From positions 3,906,001 through 3,970,000 of the forward strand of contig JAGTJL010000001.1 of the NCBI GenBank assembly GCA_020746875.1: a DNA stretch of 64,000 nt. The letters are read 5' to 3'. This document shows, in pieces, positions 23,599 to 34,324 of this stretch. The position numbers were made by a program, and so were the translations under genes. The notes below the pieces were generated by a model that saw only the letters and a list, made by a program, of their open reading frames with translations, was not told the DNA's origin and made no database searches. Numbering within the stretch: the stretch's first letter is position 1; every line of letters begins with the position of its first letter. This DNA is from Rhexocercosporidium sp. MPI-PUGE-AT-0058 (Eukaryota > Ascomycota > Leotiomycetes > Helotiales).

Positions 23599-24358
23599 AG
23601 CGGATGGGGTTGTGAGCGAGATAACACGAATTGTACAACAATGCGAGCAAATATCAGTCTTTTGCTAGGTGAATATTCCTCGTCTCGAGGCTTGTGGCCT
23701 CTTCACGTGTCCAGCGATACACGGCAAGTTTGCCGAATAATGTTTTCTTCCGTGGGCGCTGGAGAGAATAAGCTTCTCTTGGGCAACTATAACAAAGTTC
23801 CTTACCGACTCTTGATATTTTCCATCAAAAAAATGTAGGATCTACAGTGTGATTTCCATAAACACCAGACCCTGCTTATTCATAGAGGGAGCCCCAGTTT
23901 TGTGGTGAGCAGATTGGAGCTTGGAGAAGGTGGGGGGCAAAGCAAAGGGTCCACTGGTGACGTGCAAGCTCGAGGATCGGAGCTCCTAACAAAAACACTG
24001 TTGAGTTGACTTTGAGAAACCTTCAACACTCTTCATCTCATCTCAACAAGCTGGATTGAAATAATACCTTCGCAGGTCTGAACAATCTCCTATTCCTCAA
24101 ACAAACACACAGCTTTGAAACGAATTCTGTGTTCGTCCCATTAACCGGTTCATTGGACCGCATCAAGGTCCCTCAACCCCTCCTTTTTATTTCTTCCCGT
24201 CTACCCCGCGCTCATTCCATGCCTACGCCCAACAAATTGGAGGCAAGGCATGGCATGGCTAGCACAGGACGAATGTGGCATGCAATCACACCAATTGAGG
24301 AGCCCTGGCTGACAAGCAAATAGGCAGTATCAATAGTCAGCTACCGACGTAATCCAAG
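23599..24358. other. Intergenic between RPT6 and FGGY kinase
   Basis: These 760 bp contain no recognisable gene: the RPT6 3' flank on the left and an A/C-rich leader for the kinase on the right. A 64-codon open frame at 24129-24323 has no family features. Confidence 0.5.
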
Positions 24359-26361
24359 ATGGCCCAAATCCCATTCCGTCAAAACTTCAGGAAGCCCTCG
24401 AGGCAAGCCTCGATGGAGTAAGCCCCCATATCTTTTTATGTTCTGTATTCGCAGATATGCTAAGTAAAAACAGTCCTCACAACGATTTGAACCCTCACAT
24501 CGACCATTACATCGGCATTGATGTAGGTACTGGAAGTGCCAGAGCTTGTATCATCGATGCCTCTGGTGATATCAAGGCCTGTAGGTGTCCAGTTACCCCA
24601 CCATCGTAGCTTCAGCAAGCTGACCTTGTGCAGTGGCGACAGAGAACATTGGACTCTGGCAACCAGAGAACGGATACTACGAGCAATCTACTACCGATAT
24701 CTGGCGATGCATCTGTACTTGCGTGCAAAGGGCTCTAAGCCAGCACAACATCGACCCTTCAACTATCCGCGGAATTGGCTTTGATGCTACCTGCTCTCTA
24801 GCAGTCTTTTCCCACGATACCGATGAGCCCATGCCAGTTACAGGCCCAAACTTCACCAATGATGGGAATGACCGTAACGTCATTCTATGGCTTGATCACA
24901 GACCAGTCGAGGAGGCAGCCAAGATCAACGCTACAGGACACAATCTCCTCCGCTACGTAGGAGGTAAGATGAGCATTGAGATGGAAATACCAAAGGTGCT
25001 TTGGCTTAAGAACCACATGCCACCCGAGATGTTCGATCGTTGCAAGTTCTACGATTTGGCGGATGCGTTGACACATTTGGCTACTGGTAATGAGAGCAGG
25101 AGCTTTTGTAGCACTGTGTGCAAGCAAGGCTATGTTCCGGTTGGTGTTGACGGGAGCGTCAAGGGATGGCAAGAGGACTTCTATGAGACTATTGGACTGG
25201 GTGATCTAGCAAAGGACAACTTCAAGCGCATGGGTGGAGTTGATGGGGTGGTGAGCCTTTTTCATATTCTGTTTTGAATCTCGACCAATGTACTGACTGT
25301 GATAGAACGGAAAATACATGAGTGCTGGAGAACTTGTCGGAACTCTCAGCGAGAAAGCTGGTAGCGAGCTTGGCCTCCCAGCTGGAATCGCAGTAGGCAG
25401 TGGTGTCATTGATGCCTATGCCGGCTGGGTAGGAACTGTTGGAGCCAAAGTCAACTTGGGTTCTGACCATCTCGACACCGACTTCCCTAAGAACGATATC
25501 TCGCAAGCATTCAGTCGTCTTGCAGCCGTAGCCGGAACATCTACATGCCACCTTGCCATGTCAAAAGACCCAGTCTTCGTCGAAGGTGTCTGGGGACCTT
25601 ACAGAGATGTTCTGCTGCCTGGCTTCTGGATGGCAGAGGGAGGTCAATCAGCTACTGGTGAGCTCCTTCGCCACGTCCTGGAGACACACCCTGCATACAA
25701 CGAAACCATGTCGATGGCCGAGTCCTTCAATACCAGCATCTATGACTATCTGAACTCTCACTTGGAAGAGATGCAAGAGAAGACCTGCGCACCAAGCGTC
25801 TCCTATCTCGGGCGCCACTTCTTCTTCTATGGTGACCTCTGGGGTAATCGCTCTCCTATCGCAGACCCCAACATGACAGGCTCAGTAATTGGTCTAACCA
25901 ACGACCGCAGCATGGATGGACTTGCACTTTATTACTACGCAACCATGGAATTCATCGCCATGCAAACCCGCCAGATCGTCGAGACGATGAACGAGTCCGG
26001 CCACACCCTAACCAGCATCTTCATGTCCGGCTCCCAGTGCCAGAATAAGATCCTTATGGAACTGATGGCTACGACCTGTAGCATGCCAGTCCTCATTCCG
26101 CGTTACGTCCACGCTGCCGTCGTCCACGGCGCAGCTATGTTAGGTGCCAAAGCTGCTAGCGCGGATAAGGAGGGTAATACCGAGGCCCTGTGGAGCATCA
26201 TGGATCGCATGAGCAAGCCTGGAAAGGTCGTCAAACCAGGAAAGAATGCGAATGAGAAGAAGTTGCTGGATGCTAAGTACAAGGTCTTTTTAGAGCAGTG
26301 CAAGACTCAGCAGGAGTACAGGAAGAATGTCGACGAGGCTGTTGAGGGATGGACTGCATAG
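24359..26361 (+). CDS. FGGY-family carbohydrate kinase (ribulokinase-like, yeast YDR109C type)
   Basis: Predicted ATP-dependent kinase of a pentulose such as D-ribulose, possibly a metabolite-repair enzyme, by relation to yeast Ydr109c and human FGGY. Exons 24359-24417, 24474-24580, 24634-25250 and 25306-26361 give 612 aa. The phosphate-binding motif IGIDVGTGSARACIID lies at about 32-47. GIGFDATCSLAVF and NVILWLDHRPVEEA follow, the latter with the family's catalytic-site WxDHR. The C-terminal FGGY_C domain includes MAEGGQSATGELL, YLGRHFFFYGDLWGNRSP and FMSGSQCQNKILM. The first exon encodes about 20 residues with no predicted secondary structure. The exact sugar is inferred, not shown. Confidence 0.92.
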
Positions 26362-27135
26362 GTCTTGGGAGGGACGCCCGTGAGGTGCACGTACGGTAGC
26401 AGGAGATGCAAGCTTAGACTAAGTAGACTTTGAACTTGATACGTTTGCGGTGCTCTTCCGTTTCCGAAGATTTAATGTGACTCATGATTTCGATAAAGGG
26501 TGTGAAAGCACCTACAAAATTTGATAGAAGATTCGCTACTTCAAGATGGAGGTGGGGCGGGGTAGGGGTATAACTAAGGCACTTATATAAAATATGCTCA
26601 AGCACTGCATGCGATACGCGTCGTTTGCTTACAAAAAGATTTCTCAGTAGCGGACGCCGCTGATGTTAATTAAGTCTTCTACTCAACATGCGCCTCTCTC
26701 ACGCATCACACTCCATCCGAACCCCCCCCTTTTTTTTTTCTCGCTTACAACACGCGAGCCCCTATAAATGTAACTCTCGGCTATTCTGGGGACAACTAAC
26801 AACTACAACTCCACACTTGTTCCTGAAGATGAACTCAGGAGTGAATGCTTTCGATTGCTTCAAGCGTGACATAATTCCTTATCACCTTCATTCCTGTATC
26901 TCAGAAATCACTTCCGCAGTAATAGCTCACTCATAGTGGTCATTTGAGAGTTCTCGAAGGAGTCAACATGCTTCACTTCCATTTTTCTCATTCTTTCGCG
27001 GAGAACCAAATGGTATGTATCATTGGCTACTAAATCACAACCCCTCAAGAATGCACCATGTCGCTAATATTGCAATGGGTATATATCGTTCTTCAAGCAA
27101 ATGACATGAAAACCGCCGCACCTTCTCTTCTCTAC
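26362..27135. other. Intergenic between convergent genes
   Basis: These 774 bp between the 3' ends of the FGGY kinase and the DUF7580 gene show no gene. A homopolymer stretch of Cs followed by Ts sits near 26706-26730. No convincing coding frame was seen on either strand. Confidence 0.5.
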
Positions 27136-29321
27136 TCAATATTCACCACCATTAGACATATGCTTCCTTGGCGGCCACCGAACCACCATGTCATCATACA
27201 GCGGCTTCGCAATAAGCACGTACATATCGTGTACAACCTCATCCAGCCTCCCTTCCCTCTCCCTCCCTAGCAAATGTGGAAAACTAAGACAGCTCGTGAT
27301 CGGATCCGGGTACAGGGAGTTCTCGGCCCAGATCTCCTCCCAGGTCCAGGCATGCGCGATGGCCAGATTGAACGCGTGGTTCGGTTGCGAGTTTGGGGAG
27401 AGAGGGCGGAGTTGCACTTTGTGCTGGTGCGATTCGATGTGGGTGCCGAAGCAGAGCTCGATGAGGAGGATGCCGAGGCTTTCGAGAGAGGTTTTGGTCT
27501 GGAAGTGCGGTGGTGGCGCGGGGTTTGGTGGCGGTGACGAGGTTCCTTCTGAGTGTGATTTCAGAGAGAGGAAGTCCTGGGATAGGTAGGGTTGGTCGAA
27601 AATGGGCTTGCTGTCTCTGGTGACGAAGAATATGTCGCGTTTTGTCCAGTTGTCTTTTAGCCAGTGTGTTCGCTGGAGTTGGAGGAGGGAGGAGGCGAGG
27701 ATCGTGGCGACGTGGGCGCGTTTCTCGGGTGGGAATCTGTGGATTTTCATGGCGTCTTCTTTGAGAACTTCTTCGAGTGTGATTATATCCTCGTTTTGTG
27801 ACGTTGTTCGCGGAAAGTCGTTGCTGATGAACTCGTGGCGGTTTTCCTTCTCGTCTATGAGACAGCCAAGAGACTTTCCAGGAAGTGGGTCTTGAATCGC
27901 ATGACATAGATTCTCTATCAAGACATTTTCGGGAATAATTGGGTCTTTCATAGGTAACACTTCTGGGCACCTGCTCTCGATCGACACAGTTGATACGTCG
28001 AATTTGGCCGATTTGGCCGATTTAATAGACTGCTCTTCATCGAGGCGACCTTGGTATTGCATGCCTTCGAGGACTGTAAAGTGCTTTATAGTTTTAACAG
28101 CTGGAGCCGAAGTGGTGCGGAGGAGATTTCCGTTGGTTTTCTTGCTGCGAAACTTATTCCTGGTGATCATTAGTTGAGAGTCCAACTTGTCACCACAACA
28201 CTAACTTAAATCTTGAGCTTAAACCCGTCAATCCGGTTGCTTTGACTTGAAGTGATACCTTGTCAATGCTTTTGCCTGCCTGGACTGTAGGTATGGAAGG
28301 ATCAGAAGCGACTGAGCTCCTGCTTGACGATTGTAAAGATGGCGCAACTTTAGAAATGCTGACTTCGGACGTGGAAGCCAAATCAACAGCACTATCCGAG
28401 GCGCTGGAAGGCACACCTAGGGACGGTATGTCAGGTTCAGGCTTCGAAATCCGAACAGCGACACTTCTTTGCTTTGCACGTTCCGTAGCTTTGGATTCTT
28501 CCGCAAGTGTTGCCAAGTTGAGGAGGAGTTTGAAGTCATCGTCAACGCCCTCGACCCTCCTTTCAAGTCTGAGCATTGCTTTATGCGAATCAATACAGTG
28601 GCAATTCCAGCCATTTTTCAAGACCCCATGGAGACTGTTGGCGTTCTGTCGGATCTTTTTGAAGAAGGGAGTGAATGAAGAGGTGGTGCGGGTTGAACCT
28701 TGAACCCGTTGCTTGTCGCTTAACTCAACCATCTGCTTGAGTTCGTCGATGAGTCTCTTTGCTTCTTTGTGGTCGTCGTATCTCTCTATAAAGAGGGTTT
28801 GGGTGATACGCTTCCATTGGTACCTCCACCAGTCCGGTGTTTGGTCACTTGCTTGCAGCTGTGTCTAGATGTAAGTAGACACCATGGAATAGAGTAGGAG
28901 ATGTGTTTGTTAGGTATGAATAACTTACAGCTTGAATATCCAGCAACTTCCCAAGCTCTTCCAAGATGTCGTATATCCGCTTTATAGTATGAATACACCA
29001 GTCATATCGGATATCGAGTCGACTCTCGAGCCTCTTCCTCAATATAGGATCTCGCCAACCAGTGAAGGTAGCATCGTTCACAATCTCAAGGAACGCATCT
29101 TTCGAACCAGCTCCAGCCAGGAAAGGGTCCGGTCCGCCACACATCAGATCCTGGAGAATGCCCTCGAAGAACAATTGCTGGCCTTCCATGTCGCGGATGA
29201 AAGCTTCATACTTCTGACGGAAGCGCTTATAATGCGAGAAGTACTTGGCTCCTTTCTTGTACTGCTCGAAAGCCAATATAGTGACTGGATATACAGTGAG
29301 GACAAAGCCGGCCACCTCCAT
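27136..29321 (-). CDS. DUF7580 domain protein (HeLo-like / degenerate-kinase fungal family)
   Basis: Function unknown; the family is expanded in filamentous fungi and is often annotated near prion-inhibition/HeLo-like proteins. Exons on the minus strand 29321-28929, 28864-28206 and 28159-27136 give 691 aa. The start, MEVAGFVLTVYPVTILAFEQYKKG, is the usual opening of these proteins, a hydrophobic helix then amphipathic helices through about residue 220. A Ser-rich linker follows (about 280-350). The C-terminal half has the marks I associate with DUF7580: ILASSLLQLQRTHWLKDNW, TKRDIFFV, QPYLSQDF and LESLGILLIELCFG, reminiscent of a kinase lobe that has lost its catalytic motifs. It is transcribed divergently from the C2H2-UBL-BAG gene. 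Lower-certainty point: the middle donor (plus 28205) was chosen because GTTAGT restores the frame. Confidence 0.78.
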
Positions 29322-29615
29322 ACTGAAACAGTTGCAATCTCGTGCCTTGAGCAAGAAAACAGACAACAAAAACATGAAGCATTCAGTTTGAAGTTGTCAA
29401 CCTGCATCTCAGCCGCAGAAGAGTGGGGCCACCGCCCGTCCCCGTTGGCCCCCAGACGTTTCCAAGATGACCCCTGACTGAGTAACTATCATCCTGTGCT
29501 CACTGTCTGCCTCGAACGTCGTTGTTTATCAGAAATCTAGCAGCTTATATAAAACAGTATGCGGTGCTGCTGCAATAACAGAAGTCCCCAAGTCTTTAGT
29601 TACGAAAGAGACTAG
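29322..29615. promoter_or_regulatory. Short shared divergent promoter, DUF7580 / C2H2-UBL-BAG genes
   Basis: Only 294 bp separate the two start codons, so leaders and promoters must overlap or abut. A CTTATATAAAAC sequence at about 29543-29554 is a candidate TATA element for the plus-strand gene, roughly 65 bp before its ATG. Shared control of the two genes is plausible but inferred from spacing alone. Confidence 0.45.
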
Positions 29616-32600
29616 ATGGCTGAACTTTCCTCGGGGCCCTCGATCGCCTCGTGCGGGAAGTCGTGCTCTTCCCTCTTTCCTCAGCTGGTTGTGAGCCTAG
29701 ACGAATCCAGCTTACAAGGCCAGCTATCGTCCGCCTCTGTTAAGGAAGAATCAAAACGTTTTGAACTATGGGCGAGGAACATTGCGGCATTGCAAGATGC
29801 TCACTTGCCTAGTTCTTTGGAACATCGACTTCGAGATGATGCTAGTGCACGTGGCATCGTCAAGAAAGCAATGCTTTATCTCGAGGAATCTCTCCACATG
29901 GGTAAGTCGCTTCTTACACCAATTTCCTCCAAAATTAAACTCATTTGTCGATATAGCTTTGTCAATAGCTTCAGGTGAAAGGGAGAATGAAGTGTGGGAT
30001 TTGCTCTCTCCTGATGAACAGCCGGCAGATACGTCAGTAGATCTCTATTCAGGATCATCTGAATTGAGAGAACTTGGTTTGGCTATCCAAGAGGGTATTA
30101 CGAACCTCTTCCGGCTCTCGATGATAATTAGAAAGAAGCCAGAAAAAGACGAGTATCTCAAAGCCAGTTTGACGTACACAATAGACCCAACGGCCGACAT
30201 CATCCATGTAGGCGACAAGTATCCACCTGCGAAGAAGGGCGATAAATGGTTGATGGAACGTTTGGGAATAGCAATCACGAGACGACGACAATATCTCCTC
30301 TACCGGAAAGAACACCAGGAGAAGATGGAGCAGGTTCATACCTTGAAAAAGGATGCTGGTGGCAAAACCGTCTGGTCGGGAGAGAAAGCCTCCACGTACC
30401 ACCCGAATGAAGCCCTGGAAGATTCCCGGCCTGCTGACTTGAACATTTGGGGCTTTGTATCGTCCGCTCCTACCGAGTATGCAGACTCCAGTAAAGGTAA
30501 AGATGGGGCATCTGATCTTCTGAGAACTCCTCTATTACCGAAAGACTCGGTGGGAGTCCGAGCCGAATACAATCAACACTTCGAATGTCCTTACTGCTGG
30601 CGGCCTCAGAAAGTTGGAGACAAGAACGAATGGAAGTAAGTTGGTCCTCTTGGGGTACTGAGACTTGTAGTTGTTACTAACTTGAGCTAGAAAGCACATC
30701 TTCGGCGACTTAAGACCATACGTGTGTACATTTGAAAGTTGCGGACTCAATATGTTCGAAAGTCAGAACCAGTGGTTCGAGCATGAGATGAGGTTCCATA
30801 GAAAGCAATGGACTTGTCAATATTGCAAGGAGACCACCGCCCAATCTCGACCAGAACTTGAGAAACACATGACGCTCATCCATGCAGACAGAATCCAGGA
30901 AAGTCATCTCGATGGCTTGCTTGATGCTTGCCGAGTGTCTCGAGTCGATGCGACTGAATGTCCCCTGTGTACCGAATACGGGAACAAGTTCCAGAGGATA
31001 AACCAGTCAAAGAAGTGCGATGTTAGTCTCAAGCAATTTCAAGAACATCTTGGACGCCATATGGAACAGTTAGCTCTATCGGCTCTACCGCAAGAGGAAG
31101 TTGATGATGCCGACAGCTTCGATACAAAGGCTACATCATTTGATCAAACTGTGCTAGCTAATGAAGAAGCTGTACCAGGTGAGTTATTCAAGTCTTTTCC
31201 CATCCACGGGTGTAGAAAAGATTCATGTCTAACTCTTGATTCTCTCGTTTCAGGTGAAGATGAAGCATCTGGAGTCGGCGAAGTGCAGGGTACTGATAGG
31301 TTAAATGACACCAGTCCAAACTTCTTATTCGGCGGTGATCCTAGTTTGGACCCTGAACTGGCTCGGGCTTGGAGGGAGACCTTGGAAGAGCAGCAATCGA
31401 GACGAGCAGAGGAGGATGAGAGGCAGCAGAGCCAGAACATCAATCTACCACAAGGTGATATGGGCGATAAGGAGCCACAAGTCATGGAAGAGCCACCTGA
31501 TACAATAGTAGAAGACGACGTCCTACTGCTTACAGACCAAGATCAAGGTCTTTCAATTTCAGCAAATTTTCCGGCATACAGTATTGGCGATGGAAAATTA
31601 CGTGTGAGGGATATCAGGGAGCGTGCAGCTATGTGGCGAGCAAAAAGAGGCGGTCTAATAAAGCTTTCTTACAAGGGTCAGCAACTGAAAGACGACGCGC
31701 TACCGGCCAAAGACTATGGGATCAAGAACAAGAGCAAGATATTGGTTGCCATTGGATATAATATATTTGACAATAGCTCGAGTAGCGATGGCTTCGAGGG
31801 GCAAGAGGGAGATGGAGCCAGACAGAGGGATGAAGTAGTGGAGGAAAGACTGCCAAGCACAGAACCCAACGCAGATCCTGGGCCTGTCATTGACGACGAT
31901 ATTGAATGGGGGCCCTTTGGGTTCAAAGAAAACAATAAGAAGATGGCAGGGACAGATGAATCTCTAAGGCCAGAACTAGTGACAAAGCTTAAGCGAGTTG
32001 AGGAGGGTAACGGATCGGACTTTGCTAAACTAGGTGAGAAGTGGAGAGATGGGAAGGAAGTTTTCCTGCATGAAGTTGAGGAAGGAGAAGCAACACAGCC
32101 CAGTGCCAACGATGACGCGCAGCAGCTTCAGAGTAAAGCCGGCACGTCAGCTCAGGGCATATAACTAAAGCACAAATACTAATTCGCATGATCCAGATAA
32201 CATTCCCGAACCAGCAGCAGACGATAAGTGGGGATTGGGACGCACCTCGTCGAAAAATAAGCAGAATGGGAAGAATGTACCATTGGAGACGCCTACTGAA
32301 GCAAGCCCCTCACATATTGAAGTCGGACCATATCCCGAGCCAACAGTATCTCCGTCGCCGTTAGATAATTATGACTGGCGCAAGATCCGCCTATCAAAAG
32401 ACGTAAAATCATATACAACAGCAAGGCATCAACTAGACGATATTTCTACGAGCCTCCAGAAAAAATTCGTGCCTCTCTGCAAAAATTTCACGGAAACGCC
32501 ACTCCCGGATCTCGAACACAGAAAACTTACGTACGGAGTGCTCAGGGCCAGCATACACGAGATGTTGCTGAAGTTGGAAACTATAGAGACAGATGATGAT

Positions 32601-32681
32601 CCGGAAGCGAGACAGTTGAGGAAATGGCTGATCAGCAGGACGCAGGTGATGTTGAGAGATTTGGATAGTACGATGGCCTAA
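29616..32681 (+). CDS. C2H2 zinc finger (acuF-like) - ubiquitin-like - BAG domain protein
   Basis: A multidomain protein of unknown role. Exons 29616-29901, 29957-30635, 30691-31178, 31254-32132 and 32197-32681 give 938 aa. Residues 1-200 match the helical start of fungal acuF-like C2H2 proteins (SIASCGKSCSSLFPQL; LEHRLRDDASARG). Residues about 310-460 hold C2H2-type fingers: CPYC, CTFESC...HEMRFH, CQYC...HMTLIH, then CPLCTEYGNKF with HLGRHMEQLALSALP. A ubiquitin-like domain follows at about 575-640 (KLRVRDIRERAAMW; IKLSYKGQQLKDDALP; YGIKNKSKILVAIG). The C-terminus (about 825-938) resembles a BAG domain (LDDISTSLQKKFVPLC; EMLLKLETIETDDD), the Hsp70 nucleotide-exchange module. The intron at 31179-31253 is in frame and stop-free, so retention would keep the protein. 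The acceptor at 29956 could instead be a later AG. Confidence 0.82.
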
Positions 32682-34324
32682 CTGGCATATGATGTTGAAG
32701 AGCATACGCAAGATTCATAGCCCGGCCGAGGCGGGTGTGTTCCGCTGTAGACCGAAGGGTTGGGAAGTCAAGATGCTGGCTAAGCAAATCAAACAAGATG
32801 ATGGGTGTGACCAATCCGAGATTCTGATACCCAAGCTATACAAATACAGTTGGGTGATATATTGATGTGCGCTGAGCTGCGTGTAACCTGATAGTCCCTC
32901 CAAATACACGAATGCAAGGCTTGACACACAGTCACATGAGCTGGATCCAAGCTCACCGTTCACACACAGTAACGCCTGTAATCCGTGAAGCATGTTGTAG
33001 CTTACTCAACCAACACGCACCATTGAAAAGAAAGTGTTGCTCAACTCACGTGGACACGAGCTCGCTCGGAGTATGTATTAGCTCGCAGAGGCTCTTCCTC
33101 CCTTTAATCCCTACGCACGAATACTACTACTTGATAATACAATTTGGCAGCGTCGCCACCTGAATATCTGACTGTAATTCTAGGAACAGAGTGATTCCAA
33201 CAGAAAGTTCCCACCCTGTCAATATATAACACCCTCTAACAGACTCCAAATCTTCCCAATCTCTGCTCTCGCCATCAGACCCTCCGCCACCTCTCCTTAT
33301 ATTACGCCTTCAACATGTAGCACCCATTAGTCAGGGATGATGTGCTGGACTGATATCGACTTCAGTGTTGCTCACAACACTCCCTGACAAGAAATCATAT
33401 AACCTCATCCCTTCAACAAATGTCTTTTCCTAAGCATGAAAGGTGAGATTACCTTTTCCCTGCAGAAGACAGGGTGAACAAAACGCATGGTGTCCGTCTT
33501 ACTTTTGCACGACTACGACTGTGATAGCTTTGCTTACGCGGGCTCTATATACCCTTTGTGTGATGAAGAAGCAACTGTGTCTGCATGATCTTAGTGTGGT
33601 AGCAAAGCGTGCTACCTTGTTGTGCGGTAAGATTGATATCATGTTTGGCTGTTAAGTTCCTTGGGACTAGAGATAGATGAGCGTCAAAATTTTACCCAGT
33701 CTTCGGCCAGCTCACACTACCAAACACTAGAAGGAAATCTCACTAGCCAGAAGAATACCACAAAACCGGAAAGGCTTTTCTTGTATAGTTCATTTCTTCA
33801 ATTCATGCTTCTTCGTTTGTTTCCATTCTCTCATCTCCCATGGCCCATGCATCGACTCATGATCTAATCATTTGCACCCTCGAGTATCTACCAACGCTCG
33901 CTTCGAATCACACAATGTAAACAAAACACCCAGCCAGCCCATTAGACATTCGGGCTTTTCTGTGGATCAAAACAATCAAGAACCATAAAATCATAAAAGG
34001 TAGACTCCAAACACCGTCGCCATGCATGCCTGAATGCGTCTGTATGTATACCCGGGACCACACCACGCCATGCCCCGCCGACCCATCGAAAAACCCAGAA
34101 ACTCATTATCATGATGACATTCGTGACCCCTTCCTCCCCATCTTTCAATCTGGTACAACCCGACTCTTCCATTTATGGTGTCTGCGCCGTTTCATGCAAT
34201 GCAATGCCATGATGCAAATGCTCGAGACCAGTTCTGTGTACGCGGTCCCGTGTTCGTATTCGCGAATTCATTTCGTTTCCTCCCCTGCCTCCTTTGCATT
34301 TTTACTTCTCACAGGATCGACCCT
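32682..34324. other. Intergenic between convergent genes
   Basis: These 1.64 kb between the BAG-domain gene and the phosphatase gene hold only short open frames without recognisable content. The right end presumably includes the phosphatase 3' untranslated region. No repeat or RNA gene was recognised. Confidence 0.5.

Noticed and set aside
27284..27970. 228-codon minus-strand open frame in the DUF7580 gene
   Set aside because: It lies on the same strand but in another frame of the last DUF7580 exon; Arg/Pro/His-rich shadow composition, while the DUF7580 frame carries the conserved motifs.
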